From: Gammaproteobacteria bacterium
GTDB taxonomy: Bacteria; Pseudomonadota; Gammaproteobacteria; UBA4575
DNA: 64,000 bases
Direction: 5' to 3'
Assembly: GCA_033344735.1 (NCBI GenBank)
Contig: JAWPMW010000001.1
Location: forward strand, 434,001-498,000
The notes under the pieces were generated by a model. It saw nothing but the letters and a program-made list of their open reading frames with translations. It was not told where the DNA came from and did no database searches. Within the stretch, counting starts at the first letter, position 1; every line of letters begins with the position of its first letter. Shown here piece by piece: positions 26,141 to 37,439 of the stretch. Made by a program: the position numbers and the translations under genes.

Positions 26141-28159
26141 GTGAGTCACTGTTTGTTTAGATTTATTCTATTCTTTTTATTCGTCACAAGCTCTGCGTTA
26201 TCCTATGCAGATAATTTTCCAAAACCTGTCGAATTAGAAAGAGATGTTAATTTTTGGGTGCGTGTGTATACAGAAATTGATACGCGAGGTGGATTCATTC
26301 ATGACTCCAGAAATCTATCTGTGGTCTATTCAACAGTAAGCTTGAAAGGTGGTCCACGCGCAAATAAAAGACAAATTAAAAAAATCAAAGCGAAATACGC
26401 TTCAATACTTAAAAAATTAGCTCAGGGTAAAAGAAATAATTTATCGAGAGATGAGCAGAAAGTACTGGATATGTGGGGTGGTGAGGATGTCTCTAATAAG
26501 CGTTTGGGTTCCGCTGCTAATAACATTAGATTCCAACGTGGTCAGTCTGATCGTTTTTATAGAGGTTTGGAGCGTTCTGGTGAGTGGCGAACTTATATAA
26601 ATCAGACTTTTCTAGACCTGAATATGCCTGTGGAATTAGCTGTACTACCTCATGTGGAGTCATCTTTTAATCCTAAAGCATATTCGCATGTGGGTGCGGC
26701 CGGTATATGGCAATTTATTCGTTCAACTGGTCGACGTTATATGCAGGTTGATTATTTGATTGATGAACGAATGGATCCGTTTATTTCTACTAAGGCAGCT
26801 GCGAAATTACTTGGTCATAATTATCAGCTAACTAAGAGTTGGCCATTGGCTTTGACCGCATATAATCATGGAGTCGCCAGCATGCGTCGTGCCATTAATA
26901 AGCTTGGGACTAGAGATATTGCGACGATTGTCAGAAAGTATAAAGGGCGTTCATTTGGCTTTGCTTCTCGCAATTTTTATGTCGCTTTTCTAGCGGCTCT
27001 GGAAGTAGATAATAATCCAGAGAAGTATTTTGGTTCGATAAATTACGCTAAGCCGATAGAGTATGAGTTGGTAAAGATAAATAGTTACCTTTATGCAGCA
27101 GATATAGCTAAGTATTTAAAAATAAATAAATCGCAATTAGAACTTCATAATCGGTCGCTAAGAGGGACAATCTGGAGCGGTGCAAAACGTGTTCCTAAGA
27201 ATTTTTGGTTGCGAGTACCTAAAGAACTGCTGTCTAAATCAGCTAAACAGCTGATCGCTGCAATTCCTGTTGAGCATCAGTATAAGGTGCAAACACCTGA
27301 TTTGTTTCATCATGTGGTCCGAGGTGACACTATTTCCGAAATTGCAAATCAATATGGTTTTAAAGTTAGAGACATAATGGCTGCTAATGGAATGAGTAGC
27401 GGGCATTTTATTCGTGCAGGTCAGAAACTTCGTTTACCTGTAAAGGATAAATCTGGTGCAGTCGTGTTGGCAGCTAATCCAAATACTAAAAAGCAAGTTA
27501 CAGAAAAGTCTGTGCCTAAGATTGAAGCAGTTAAAAAACTTGAAAATAAGCAAACAGAAATTGCTGCAGAAGAGAAGCAAGCAGTTGAAAATGGTCAAGC
27601 TATCACAATTGCGTCTGTGAAAATGCAACAAGAACAATTAGATGTCAGTGTTGTAGCGGAAGCAGAAGTTGATGTTGAAGAAGAGGTTTCACTGTTTACT
27701 GATCCTGCAGATTATACTGTTCGAGAAGATATGACAATTGAAGTTCAAGCATCTGAAACTTTGGGGCATTATGCGGATTGGTTGGATTTGCGAGCAAGTC
27801 GTTTGCGTGAGATTAATAAATTGAAATTTGGTAGGCCTGTGGTTGTGGGGAACCGTTTGTTACTAGATTTTAGTGATGTTTCCATTCAAGAATTTGAAAA
27901 TAGACGTATTGCTTTTCAAAAGAATTTACAGGAAGAATTTTTTGCGCAATATCGTATTGAGTCGACCTACCAACATAAAATCAAAAATGGTGAATCTCTA
28001 TGGGTATTAGCACTAAGGCAATTTAAAGTCCCAATTTGGTTGCTTCGTCAACATAATCCAGATATTGATTTTAATCGTATGCGAGCTGGTATCGTTATCG
28101 TTGTGCCAAAATTAATAGAAGTTGAACGCAATGTAGTCGCGCCGATAAGTGCTGGTTAA
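26141..28159 (+). CDS. mltD: Membrane-bound lytic murein transglycosylase D (MltD-like)
   Basis: 672 residues from a GTG start with a signal peptide. The SLT domain (about residues 150-300) has catalytic E173 in LPHVESSFNPKAYSHVGAAG and IWQFIRSTGRRYM. LysM-type repeats follow at about 385-432 (HHVVRGDTISEIANQYGFKV), with a degenerate one at about 525-565 and another near the C-terminus (HKIKNGESLWVLALRQFKV). A long Lys/Glu/Gln-rich linker separates them. It cleaves peptidoglycan to give 1,6-anhydro products. E. coli MltD has two LysM domains, so this version is extended. Confidence 0.9.
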   Translation: MSHCLFRFILFFLFVTSSALSYADNFPKPVELERDVNFWVRVYTEIDTRGGFIHDSRNLSVVYSTVSLKGGPRANKRQIKKIKAKYASILKKLAQGKRNNLSRDEQKVLDMWGGEDVSNKRLGSAANNIRFQRGQSDRFYRGLERSGEWRTYINQTFLDLNMPVELAVLPHVESSFNPKAYSHVGAAGIWQFIRSTGRRYMQVDYLIDERMDPFISTKAAAKLLGHNYQLTKSWPLALTAYNHGVASMRRAINKLGTRDIATIVRKYKGRSFGFASRNFYVAFLAALEVDNNPEKYFGSINYAKPIEYELVKINSYLYAADIAKYLKINKSQLELHNRSLRGTIWSGAKRVPKNFWLRVPKELLSKSAKQLIAAIPVEHQYKVQTPDLFHHVVRGDTISEIANQYGFKVRDIMAANGMSSGHFIRAGQKLRLPVKDKSGAVVLAANPNTKKQVTEKSVPKIEAVKKLENKQTEIAAEEKQAVENGQAITIASVKMQQEQLDVSVVAEAEVDVEEEVSLFTDPADYTVREDMTIEVQASETLGHYADWLDLRASRLREINKLKFGRPVVVGNRLLLDFSDVSIQEFENRRIAFQKNLQEEFFAQYRIESTYQHKIKNGESLWVLALRQFKVPIWLLRQHNPDIDFNRMRAGIVIVVPKLIEVERNVVAPISAG

Positions 28160-28184
28160 TGAAGTTAAATAGCAGCAAAATGAT

Positions 28185-28240
28185 ATAAAAGGCCGACAAG
28201 AGGCCATATTCTTGACGAAAGCCTCAGTCCGAGGCGCACT
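28185..28240 (+). promoter_or_regulatory. Small hairpins in the leader of the 28309 gene
   Basis: Two short inverted repeats: CAAGA / TCTTG around GGCC (28197-28214), and GCCTC / GAGGC with a 5-base loop (28221-28235). They lie between mltD and the small exported protein gene. They could be a weak attenuator or chance. No T-tract follows. Confidence 0.25.
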
Positions 28241-28308
28241 TCTTGTTCATACTCACTTCTCAGTTAACCAATAGATGTGCCGATTTTAGGCTCTCACAAA
28301 CAAAAATT

Positions 28309-28572
28309 ATGAAATATATTTTTGCAATAGTTATTGGATTAGTACTCAGTGCGCAAGCGGCAGCTTGGCAAGGGTATAACCTGGATACTGGCACAGTCAT
28401 CATGGTCAATACCGAAGGCAGACAAGATATAACAACAGGGAATGTTGTCTATTTTGACTACGATACTGGTTTAGAAAAAATTGGCTATCTTAATATGTAC
28501 GAGCAAAATATTGGCTTGCTGGTAGATCTAGATTCAGGTGAATTAATTCGCGTAAAAATGGAAGGACGTTAA
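28309..28572 (+). CDS. Small exported protein, DUF5334-like
   Basis: 87 residues from the ATG at 28309, chosen because it gives a clean signal peptide (MKYIFAIVIGLVLSAQAAAW, cut after AAA or AQA). An upstream in-frame start at 28243 would place 22 odd residues ahead. The short beta-rich mature part has repeated TG/YD turns (GYNLDTGT, YFDYDTGLEKIGY, VDLDSGE), as in small periplasmic proteins of the DUF5334 kind. Function unknown. Confidence 0.65.
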   Translation: MKYIFAIVIGLVLSAQAAAWQGYNLDTGTVIMVNTEGRQDITTGNVVYFDYDTGLEKIGYLNMYEQNIGLLVDLDSGELIRVKMEGR

Positions 28573-28613
28573 AGCTTTATATAATAATAAAGTACTCGAG
28601 AAACAACTGTTAG

Positions 28614-28647
28614 GCCACTGAATTAAATTTAACTCAGTGGCTTTTTT
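28614..28647 (+). terminator. Intrinsic terminator
   Basis: GCCACTGA, a loop of about 12 bases, TCAGTGGC and then six T. It closes the 28309 gene. On the other strand it lacks a T-tract, so it is probably one-directional. Confidence 0.85.
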
Positions 28648-28651
28648 GTGT

Positions 28652-30589
28652 CTAAGTATTTAATCGATTTGCGATAATGTCTTGAACCACTGAAGGGTCT
28701 GCTAATGTAGATGTATCGCCCAAGTCTTGTATCTCATTTGCAGCCACTTTACGTAATATTCTACGCATAATTTTGCCTGAGCGGGTTTTAGGTAAGCCTG
28801 GTGCCCATTGAATAAAATCTGGTTTTGCAAATGGCCCAATCTCTTTTCTGACTAAGTCTATTAATTCTTGCTTAAGTGCTTCGCTTGGTTCTATGCCAAC
28901 CATGGTAGTGACGTAGCAGTAAATAGCCTGGCCTTTTATGTCATGTGAGCAGCCCACTACTGCCGATTCAGCCACAGACTCATGTAAAACTAAGGCACTT
29001 TCTATCTCTGCAGTCCCTAAACGATGTCCTGAAATATTTAGTACGTCATCGACGCGGCCAGTAATCCAGTAATAGCCGTCTTTATCACGACGACATCCGT
29101 CACCACTAAAGTAATAACCTGGAAATTGTGAAAAGTATGTGTCAATAAATCTTTTGTGATCACCATAGACTGATCTCATTTGACCAGGCCACGGAAATTT
29201 CATGGCTAAATTGCCTTGGCATTCTCCACTTAGCTCATTACCTTCATCATCAAGAATGACGGCTTGAACACCAAAGAAAGGTAATGTGGCTGAACCAGGT
29301 TTAAGATCAGTGGCGCCTGGTATCGGCGTTATTAAATGGCCACCTGTTTCAGTCTGCCACCATGTATCAACAATAGGGCAATTACCGTTGCCAATTTTGT
29401 AGTAATACCATTTCCATGCTTCAGGATTGATCGGCTCTCCAACTGTGCCTAATAAACGTAAGCTGCTGCGCTTAGTTTTTTCAACAAATTCATCGCCAAG
29501 AGCCATTAATGCACGAATTGCGGTGGGTGCGGTATAAAATGATTTCACTTGATGTTTGTCTATCACTTGCCAGAAACGACTACCATCAGGGTAATTGGGC
29601 ACGCCTTCAAACATCAGTGTCTTAGCACCATTACATAATGGCCCATATAAAATATAAGTATGTCCTGTCACCCAACCAACATCAGCGCTACACCAATACA
29701 CTTCGTTATCTTTATAATCAAAAACGTATTTATGTGTAATCGCTGCATATAATAGATACCCGCCTGTAGTATGTAATACGCCTTTAGGTTTTCCTGTAGA
29801 GCCTGATGTATAAAGAATGAATAATGGATCTTCAGCATTCATTGGTTCTGGTGCACATTCATTGCTTTCAGCAGCGGTAATTTCGTGGTACCAACAATCT
29901 CTATTTTCTATCCAAGCAGTTTCATTGCCAGTGCGCCTGATTACTACAACAGTATTTACATTGGGGCATTCTTGTAATGCTTGATCAGTATTAGCTTTAA
30001 GTGGAATGGTTTTGCCGCCACGTACTCCTTGGTCGGCAGTAATTACAACACGGCAATCAGAATCTAAGATTCTGTCGCGAAGAGCATCTGGAGAAAATCC
30101 ACCAAATACAACTGAATGAACGGCACCGATTCGTGTGCATGCAAGCATGGCGATTGCTGCTTCAGGAACCATAGGCATATAGATGCAAACACGGTCGCCT
30201 TTCTTTACGCCACGTGACTTTAAGGCATTAGAGAATTTACATACTTCAGCATGCAACTCTGTATAAGTGATAGATTTATCATCATTGGGATCATCGCCTT
30301 CCCAAATAATGGCTGTTTGATTCGCACGAGTTTTTAAATGACGATCAATACAATTATAGGAGACATTAAGAGTGGCTCCTTCAAACCAACGTATATGTCC
30401 TTTGTGATAGTCCCAGTCTAAGACTGAATCCCATTTCGTGAACCAGCTGACGAACTCGTCTGCTTGCGTGGCCCAAAAACTTTCTGGGTCAGTAATAGAT
30501 TGTTCATACATGGATTGATATTTTGCTGAATCAATGTGCGCCGAAGAGCTAAATGATGTAGGAACAGGGTATAGTTTATCCTCAGACAT
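28652..30589 (-). CDS. acs: Acetyl-CoA synthetase
   Basis: 645 residues from the ATG at 30589, which has a GGAG ribosome-binding site; an upstream ATG at 30634 is less likely. This AMP-forming ligase converts acetate, ATP and CoA to acetyl-CoA. Family motifs: [12 protein letters not shown] (P-loop-like A3), [10 protein letters not shown] (A5), [20 protein letters not shown] (A7/A8), and the C-terminal TRSGKIMRR with the acetylation-regulated lysine. Length matches E. coli Acs (652). Confidence 0.95.
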   Translation of the reverse strand: MSEDKLYPVPTSFSSSAHIDSAKYQSMYEQSITDPESFWATQADEFVSWFTKWDSVLDWDYHKGHIRWFEGATLNVSYNCIDRHLKTRANQTAIIWEGDDPNDDKSITYTELHAEVCKFSNALKSRGVKKGDRVCIYMPMVPEAAIAMLACTRIGAVHSVVFGGFSPDALRDRILDSDCRVVITADQGVRGGKTIPLKANTDQALQECPNVNTVVVIRRTGNETAWIENRDCWYHEITAAESNECAPEPMNAEDPLFILYTSGSTGKPKGVLHTTGGYLLYAAITHKYVFDYKDNEVYWCSADVGWVTGHTYILYGPLCNGAKTLMFEGVPNYPDGSRFWQVIDKHQVKSFYTAPTAIRALMALGDEFVEKTKRSSLRLLGTVGEPINPEAWKWYYYKIGNGNCPIVDTWWQTETGGHLITPIPGATDLKPGSATLPFFGVQAVILDDEGNELSGECQGNLAMKFPWPGQMRSVYGDHKRFIDTYFSQFPGYYFSGDGCRRDKDGYYWITGRVDDVLNISGHRLGTAEIESALVLHESVAESAVVGCSHDIKGQAIYCYVTTMVGIEPSEALKQELIDLVRKEIGPFAKPDFIQWAPGLPKTRSGKIMRRILRKVAANEIQDLGDTSTLADPSVVQDIIANRLNT

Positions 30590-30761
30590 AATTAAATTTC
30601 TCCACGTATTTTCTACTAAGTATATTGTTGTCACTATACTTAAAATTTATATAAATTTGTTTTACCTAAGTCATAAATTATTGGTTTTGCTAGATAATTG
30701 AACGTATAACTGCAGAGATTAAGCTAAAATATTATTAAAATTTAATTGATATAGAATTATT

Positions 30762-30998
30762 ATGCCTATGATATCAGAATTCTCAAATAATAAATTACCG
30801 GGTATCAACGGTGAGTATGATTGGGGTAGTGTTGCTGCTGATTATGATCAGTATATCTTGAGCCTATTTTCGCCAGATGTGTTGAATATTGCTTGTAGTG
30901 TTATTACACGCGAGCTTCAAAAAAAATTGAATTGGCTAGCTTGCTATCAAAAGAAGAAATTTGAGATGGGGTTATCGTTGCTGAAATATTATTCATAA
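30762..30998 (+). pseudogene. Short ORF with an A-run frameshift, possible gene remnant
   Basis: The 78-residue frame starts plausibly (ISEFSNNKLPGINGEYDWGS and on). After a run of eight A at about 30919-30926 it turns into Lys/Trp/Tyr-rich sequence and overlaps the bcp stop. Shifting one base at the A-run gives the more protein-like KKIELASLLSKEEI followed by a TGA at 30962. So the true product may be a ~67-residue protein with a homopolymer error or slip, or a decayed gene. DWGSVAADYDQYI hints at a methyltransferase N-terminus, weakly. Confidence 0.35.
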
Positions 30999-31460
30999 AT
31001 CCTTTACGGCTGCAATTACTTCTTCAACATGGCCATTCACTTTGACTTTGCGCCATTCTTGTCTTAGCACACCTTTTTCATCAATTAAAAACGTACTTCT
31101 TTCAATGCCCATTACTATTTTCCCGTACATGTTTTTTTTCTTTATGACATCAAATTGTTTGCATAGCTTTTCTTCGCAATCTGATAGTAGGTCAAAATCG
31201 AAGTTCAGCTTTGACTTAAAGTTTTCATGTGATTTTATACTGTCTCTGGAAATGCCTAAAATTATTGTATTAAGTTTGTTAAATTTATTTATAGAATCCC
31301 GGAAATCTTCCGTTTCTTTAGTACAGCCAGGAGTATTGTCTTTTGGATAAAAATAAAGAACAACATTGCTACCTTTGAGATCAGTTAGTTTGATTACTTT
31401 ATCGCCAGTCGCATGTAATTGGAAGTTTTTAACTTTATCCCCAATATTAATTTTGGTCAT
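30993..31460 (-). CDS. bcp: Thioredoxin-dependent peroxiredoxin (Bcp/PrxQ)
   Basis: 155 residues, the Bcp length. The peroxidatic C46 lies in YPKDNTPGCTKETEDF, followed by GISRDS, FDLLSD and the resolving-type CEEKLC region. The C-terminal part has GIERSTFLIDEKG. It reduces H2O2 and organic peroxides using thioredoxin; trxB lies 2.4 kb away on the same strand. Confidence 0.94.
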   Translation of the reverse strand: MTKINIGDKVKNFQLHATGDKVIKLTDLKGSNVVLYFYPKDNTPGCTKETEDFRDSINKFNKLNTIILGISRDSIKSHENFKSKLNFDFDLLSDCEEKLCKQFDVIKKKNMYGKIVMGIERSTFLIDEKGVLRQEWRKVKVNGHVEEVIAAVKDL

Positions 31461-31490
31461 CGAAATATCCTTATAAAGAATTTCGTAAGG

Positions 31491-31883
31491 TTATGGTATT
31501 TTTGCAAGAGTATCTCGAAGAATCATGGCTAGTTCTGGGTCAAATAGTATACGTCTAGATTCCACCATCACTTGTGTGACATCGCCACAATGGTAGCGAT
31601 TCTTTTGAAATTTTTTAATGAATAGTTTTTTTTCTTGCGGAGATAATGCATTAAATCGATCGCCACCAGATTGATGGTGTAGGTTTAGACGTTGAATTTC
31701 TTGTTCGATCTCTAATTTATAATGTAAAGCAGATTGTTTGTCTTGTACGTTGCTTAGTAGTATGCGTAATTTACCATACTCTTCTGCAAAACTATTATCT
31801 GTATTTAAAAACGCAGAGGCTGACAAGGTGTTTGTCAAACAAAAAAATAAAACCAAATATAAAATCAGTGCTCTCATAAACAA
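31491..31883 (-). CDS. Small exported protein of unknown function
   Basis: 130 residues with a signal peptide (alternative ATG two codons later; cleavage near SASA). The mature part is helical and charged (EYGKLRILLSNVQDKQSALH and on) with one Cys near the C-terminus (YHCGDVTQVM). It lies 30 bases upstream of bcp on the same strand, so possibly co-transcribed. No family recognised. Confidence 0.55.
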   Translation of the reverse strand: MFMRALILYLVLFFCLTNTLSASAFLNTDNSFAEEYGKLRILLSNVQDKQSALHYKLEIEQEIQRLNLHHQSGGDRFNALSPQEKKLFIKKFQKNRYHCGDVTQVMVESRRILFDPELAMILRDTLAKIP

Positions 31884-31968
31884 TGCCTAAATTATGTGCT
31901 TTGTATTATAAAGTTTAGGTATATTTTATTCTAGAAAGTTTCTTTGATGATTTTTAGTTGTACAGTGC

Positions 31969-32712
31969 TTAATGGTGCTTTATCCAACCGAGTATGTCGA
32001 TTTCTGGTTCTGCAAGCCATGCATTTCTGCTGCATGATTTCGGAGTTAATTCTGATAGTAATGACAAGTAGTTATTACGTGACATTTTGCTTCCACCTAT
32101 AGAGCTTAAATGAGGTGATGGTAATTGAGTGTCAATGACTTTGTAGCCCCATGTATCTAGATAAGCCGACAAATAAAGTAAGGCGACTTTGGATGCATCA
32201 GTCATTCTACTAAACATTGATTCTCCAAAAAATATTGTGCCTATAGATATTCCGTACACTCCGCCGATCAAATTGTTTTCTTCATCCCATACTTCAAGTG
32301 AATGTGCTTGTTTAATTTCATATAATTTAACATAGGCTTGAATCATGTCTTGTGTAATCCAAGTACTTCTTGAGTTGTTACGTGGTTCAGCGCAAGCCTT
32401 CATTACTTCTAGAAATGCTTTGTTATAAGAAATTCGCCAAGAATTATTTTTGATTTTGCGTATCAAGCTTTTATGCGCAATAAAATCCTTGGGATATAAT
32501 ATACCGCGCGGATTTGGAGACCACCACAATATGGGTTGGCCTTCTTCGTACCATGGAAATAAGCCTTGGTGGTATGCCCGTAAAAGTCTAGTGGGCTCCA
32601 GGTCTCCTCCAGCGGCTACTAGACCCTCAGGATCTTTTAAGGCTGATTCTGCAGGAGGGAAGGGGGCATCTTGATTATTAGGATCCAGCCAAGGTAAATT
32701 AATATCACTCAT
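31969..32712 (-). CDS. aat: Leucyl/phenylalanyl-tRNA--protein transferase
   Basis: 247 residues. This is the N-end rule enzyme that adds Leu or Phe to proteins with N-terminal Arg or Lys, leading to ClpAP degradation. Clear family motifs: FPPAESALKDPEGLVAAGGD, AYHQGLFPWYEEGQPILWWS, PNPRGILYP, GGVYGISIGTIFFGESMFSR and IDTQLPSPHLSSIGG. It is preceded after 22 bases by an acetyltransferase gene on the same strand. In many Gammaproteobacteria aat lies near trxB, as here. Confidence 0.95.
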   Translation of the reverse strand: MSDINLPWLDPNNQDAPFPPAESALKDPEGLVAAGGDLEPTRLLRAYHQGLFPWYEEGQPILWWSPNPRGILYPKDFIAHKSLIRKIKNNSWRISYNKAFLEVMKACAEPRNNSRSTWITQDMIQAYVKLYEIKQAHSLEVWDEENNLIGGVYGISIGTIFFGESMFSRMTDASKVALLYLSAYLDTWGYKVIDTQLPSPHLSSIGGSKMSRNNYLSLLSELTPKSCSRNAWLAEPEIDILGWIKHH

Positions 32713-32734
32713 GTTTCTAGATAGCTCATCATGA

Positions 32735-33886
32735 TTACGTATCTAATCGATATGGTGATAAGCTAAGTAATTCTTTGCATTGATTATTCATAGCATTTTG
32801 TTCGCGTTGGCAAAATGTATAAATTGGTTCCTGAAACTCTTTATTGTTAATCCAATGTGCAGACCATGTCTTGGTTGGTAAGAAGCCACGCGTTATTTTA
32901 TGTTCGCCTTGTGCGCCGGGTTCAAATGTTTGCAATTTGTTTTCAATGCAATAATTAATTCCTTGGTAGAAGCATGTTTCAAAGTGCAAGCTATTGAATT
33001 CTTGTTTGCAGCCCCAAAATCGTCCATACAAAGCATCATCACTACGCAACGTAATAGCACAGGCAATATATTCTTTTTCAAGTAACGCAAACATATAAAC
33101 TACATGATGTCCCATGGTCTGGCATATTTCTTTAAAGAAATTTATGTTTAATGTTGGCACGCCAGATTTTCTATCAAAAGTATCTTCATAAAATTGTTGA
33201 GCAATCTCTATTTGCTGCTCACTAGCATCATTTCCCTGAACAATATCAATGACTATATTTTGTTCGTCAACCATGCGTCTTTCTCGTTTTACTTTTTTAC
33301 GTTTACGTGAAACAAAAGTTGATAAGAAGTCCTCAAAGCTTGAATAATTTTGGTTCTTCCAATGATACTGACAGCCTAGTCTTAATTGTAAGTCATTGTG
33401 ACTACAGATTTGAGTATCTTCATTGTTAGTGAACAGCCAATGCATGCCACTCATTTTTAGTTTTTCAGCAACTTTAATGATTTGTCTAACCATCACTGAT
33501 TTTATACTGGCATCATTGGAGAGTAAGCGTGCACCAGTGACAGGATTATAAGGCACAGAGCAAACCATTTTTGGATAATACTGCAGTCCTGCTTGTTCAT
33601 AGGCAGATGCCCATGACCAATCAAAGACAAATTCACCATAAGAATTTGTTTTTATATATATAGGGCATAAACCAACAAGTTGTTTATCAGAATTTCGAAC
33701 AGATAAGTGATAAGGGAACCAGCCAAAATTTTCACCTACGCACTGATGATTTTCGAGTGCAGCTAAGAATTCATAACGAATAAACGGGTCTGAGGTTCCA
33801 GAAAGCGCATTCCACTCTATAGCAGGAATTTCATTAATAGAAGGATGAAAGCAAAGCTCTAGTGCTTTGCCATCTTCATTACTCAT
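32735..33886 (-). CDS. GNAT/FemAB-like N-acyltransferase (PF04339 type)
   Basis: 383 residues, no signal peptide. The N-terminal half (IPAIEWNALSGTSDPFIRYE) and RKRKKVKRERRMV, FYEDTFDRKSGVP, LYGRFWGCKQEFNSLHFETC, and GINYCIENKLQTFEPGAQGE match the peptidoglycan-biosynthesis-like GNAT family PF04339 (DUF482). The acceptor is unknown. It sits between trxB and aat on the same strand, an arrangement common in proteobacteria. Confidence 0.85.
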   Translation of the reverse strand: MSNEDGKALELCFHPSINEIPAIEWNALSGTSDPFIRYEFLAALENHQCVGENFGWFPYHLSVRNSDKQLVGLCPIYIKTNSYGEFVFDWSWASAYEQAGLQYYPKMVCSVPYNPVTGARLLSNDASIKSVMVRQIIKVAEKLKMSGMHWLFTNNEDTQICSHNDLQLRLGCQYHWKNQNYSSFEDFLSTFVSRKRKKVKRERRMVDEQNIVIDIVQGNDASEQQIEIAQQFYEDTFDRKSGVPTLNINFFKEICQTMGHHVVYMFALLEKEYIACAITLRSDDALYGRFWGCKQEFNSLHFETCFYQGINYCIENKLQTFEPGAQGEHKITRGFLPTKTWSAHWINNKEFQEPIYTFCQREQNAMNNQCKELLSLSPYRLDT

Positions 33887-33905
33887 ACAACTTTAGAAGG
33901 CTAGC

Positions 33906-34931
<1,026 letters not shown>

Positions 34932-35003
34932 TTAAAGTGGGGGCAAATGTTGCTAAATTCAAATCTGAGTTAATTTTTCATCTGAATTGCTTTAAATTTA
35001 TAC

Positions 35004-35044
35004 TTGACAAGAATGAATAAAAAATCAATGATTTACATACTATT
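35004..35044 (+). promoter_or_regulatory. Candidate ftsK promoter
   Basis: A perfect -35 hexamer TTGACA lies at 35004-35009. A -10 could be AATGAT at 35027 (17-base spacer), or TACTAT near 35037 at a longer spacing. A second TTGAC sits just upstream of the GTG start. It lies in the trxB-ftsK divergent gap. No start-site data, so tentative. Confidence 0.35.
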
Positions 35045-35065
35045 CTTGACCTACATACTTAAAAA

Positions 35066-37390
35066 GTGGCACAAGCAACATTTAAAAAATCAAAACGTAC
35101 GTCAGAGTATCGACTAAATTTAAGTCACGGCCTTCGTGAAAGTGCCTTTGTGGTCCTTGTTGCGGTAGGAGTGTACTTATTACTGGCGCTAGTTAGCTTT
35201 GATCGCACTGACCCAGGATGGTCTGTGAGTGGATCAGGCAGTGAGATCGCCAATATGGGTGGCTCGGCAGGTGCATTTTTTGCTGACTTGTTTTTGTTCT
35301 TATTTGGTTATTTAGCTTATTTGGCACCGCTAATGGTGGCCTACAGTGGATGGTTGCTATATCGTGAAGTCAACGACAAAGGTCAAGTGGATTGTCATAT
35401 CCTAGGAATTCGCTGGGGCGGATTCGTTCTTACACTTATAGCTGGCTGTGGTCTATCATCATTACACTTTGATCAAGGATTCCTTCCTTCGGATGCGGGT
35501 GGACTATTAGGTAATTTGGTCGCCAGTGCATTTGTATTAGCATTTAGCTATATCGGTACGACATTATTATTGTTGGCTTTGTTTTTTGCGGGGATCACTA
35601 TTTTTACCAGTTTGTCTTGGTTGAAGGTGATAGATAGCACAGGCAAGATAACGGTGCTGATTTATGAATATCTTTGGAGACAAATAGGCATTTTAATTGA
35701 GATGTATCGTGCACATCGTGCGAATGCAGATATCAGCGCAGAAGCTGAACTACTGCGACCGGTTAAAAAGAAGCCCCTCATAGCTAAGTCACGCAGAAAA
35801 CCTCGCATTGAGCCAACCATTGGACAAGCACCTGTCAGCGAGCGAGTACAAAGAGAAAAACAAATTCCGTTATTTGAAGGTAAATCTTCAGGCGAATTAC
35901 CGCCATTGACAATGCTAGATCCTGCCCAAGAACAAACAACAGGTTATTCTGATAAGGCATTAGAAGCATTATCTCGTCAGGTTGAGTTGAAGCTATTAGA
36001 TTTTGGTATTGAGGCGGAAGTCAGTGACGTGCATCCTGGCCCTATTGTGACGCGTTTTGAGTTGCTACTGGCCCCGGGATTAAAAGTCAGTAAAGTAACT
36101 GCACTGGCCAAAGATCTTGCACGTGCATTATCAGTGGTGAGTGTTCGTATAGTGGAAGTGATTCCAGGGAAGCCATCGGTAGGTTTAGAAATTCCTAACG
36201 AACAAAGAGAAATGATTAGTCTAAGTGAGATTTTGCAATCGAGCGAATACGATGAAGCTCAATCTCCTCTTACCTTAGGCTTAGGCAAAGATATTAGTGG
36301 TCATCCTATTGTGGTGAATTTAGCTGCCATGCCACATTTGCTTGTTGCAGGTACCACCGGTTCGGGCAAGTCGGTAGGTGTTAACGCCATGCTGCTAAGC
36401 CTTCTATATAAGGCATCACCAGAAGATGTCCGATTAATTTTGATTGACCCTAAAATGCTTGAATTAAGTGTTTATGAAGGCATTCCTCATTTGTTAACAC
36501 CGGTTGTCACAGACATGAAAGAAGCGTCCAATGCATTGCGTTGGTGTGTCGCTGAGATGGAACGCCGTTATAAGCTTATGTCGGCATTAGGTGTGCGTAA
36601 CCTTGCTGGTTATAACTCAAAAGTTGAAGACGCTGAAAGTAAAGGTGAACCAATCTTAGATCCGTTATTTAATCCAAATGATCAACTGTCTGAAAATGCT
36701 TGTGCTCAAGAATTAACTAAGCTTCCTGTTATCGTGATTGTGGTTGATGAGTTTGCCGATATGATGATGGTAGTTGGCAAGAAAGTTGAGGAACTAATTG
36801 CACGATTAGCACAAAAAGCACGTGCAGCTGGAATACATTTAGTGCTTGCGACACAGCGTCCATCGGTAGATGTGATCACCGGTCTAATAAAAGCTAATAT
36901 TCCAACACGCATTGCTTTTCAGGTGTCCTCAAAAGTCGATTCAAGAACCATACTTGATCAAATGGGCGCAGAACAGTTACTGGGACACGGAGATATGTTG
37001 TATCTGCCGCCAGGCACCTCTATTCCAGAACGTGTGCATGGTGCATTTGTATCGGATCAAGAAGTGCATAAAGTATGTAATTATTTGCGTGATAAGAGCG
37101 AACCAAACTATCTTGAAGAAATTATTCAGGATCCAAGTGCGGGTGCAGAAGCGATTCCTGGCTTAGAGCCGCTTCATAATGCAGGAGATGATTACGATCC
37201 ACTCTACGATCAAGCGGTTGCAATTGTGACCGAAACACGCAAAGCTTCTATTTCGTATGTGCAAAGACGTTTAAAAGTCGGTTATAACCGAGCTGCACGA
37301 ATGATAGAAGAAATGGAAAACAGTGGAGTTGTTTCTCAAGTACAATCAAATGGTACGCGCGAAGTGTTAGCACCTCCTGCGCCGAACTAA
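35066..37390 (+). CDS. ftsK: DNA translocase FtsK
   Basis: 774 residues from a GTG start. N-terminal membrane helices (residues ~28-190) are followed by a short charged linker, the alpha/beta motor with Walker A GTTGSGKS (K435), Walker [33 protein letters not shown], and the C-terminal gamma winged-helix domain ([20 protein letters not shown]) that reads KOPS. The linker is much shorter than in E. coli FtsK (1329 aa), giving the compact SpoIIIE-like form common outside enterics. It acts at the septum in chromosome dimer resolution. It is followed by lolA and rarA. Confidence 0.96.
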   Translation: MAQATFKKSKRTSEYRLNLSHGLRESAFVVLVAVGVYLLLALVSFDRTDPGWSVSGSGSEIANMGGSAGAFFADLFLFLFGYLAYLAPLMVAYSGWLLYREVNDKGQVDCHILGIRWGGFVLTLIAGCGLSSLHFDQGFLPSDAGGLLGNLVASAFVLAFSYIGTTLLLLALFFAGITIFTSLSWLKVIDSTGKITVLIYEYLWRQIGILIEMYRAHRANADISAEAELLRPVKKKPLIAKSRRKPRIEPTIGQAPVSERVQREKQIPLFEGKSSGELPPLTMLDPAQEQTTGYSDKALEALSRQVELKLLDFGIEAEVSDVHPGPIVTRFELLLAPGLKVSKVTALAKDLARALSVVSVRIVEVIPGKPSVGLEIPNEQREMISLSEILQSSEYDEAQSPLTLGLGKDISGHPIVVNLAAMPHLLVAGTTGSGKSVGVNAMLLSLLYKASPEDVRLILIDPKMLELSVYEGIPHLLTPVVTDMKEASNALRWCVAEMERRYKLMSALGVRNLAGYNSKVEDAESKGEPILDPLFNPNDQLSENACAQELTKLPVIVIVVDEFADMMMVVGKKVEELIARLAQKARAAGIHLVLATQRPSVDVITGLIKANIPTRIAFQVSSKVDSRTILDQMGAEQLLGHGDMLYLPPGTSIPERVHGAFVSDQEVHKVCNYLRDKSEPNYLEEIIQDPSAGAEAIPGLEPLHNAGDDYDPLYDQAVAIVTETRKASISYVQRRLKVGYNRAARMIEEMENSGVVSQVQSNGTREVLAPPAPN

Positions 37391-37439
37391 TTAGAGCTAT
37401 ACCGTTCTAAATTAAACATTTTTCTTTTAGTTAAACCTT

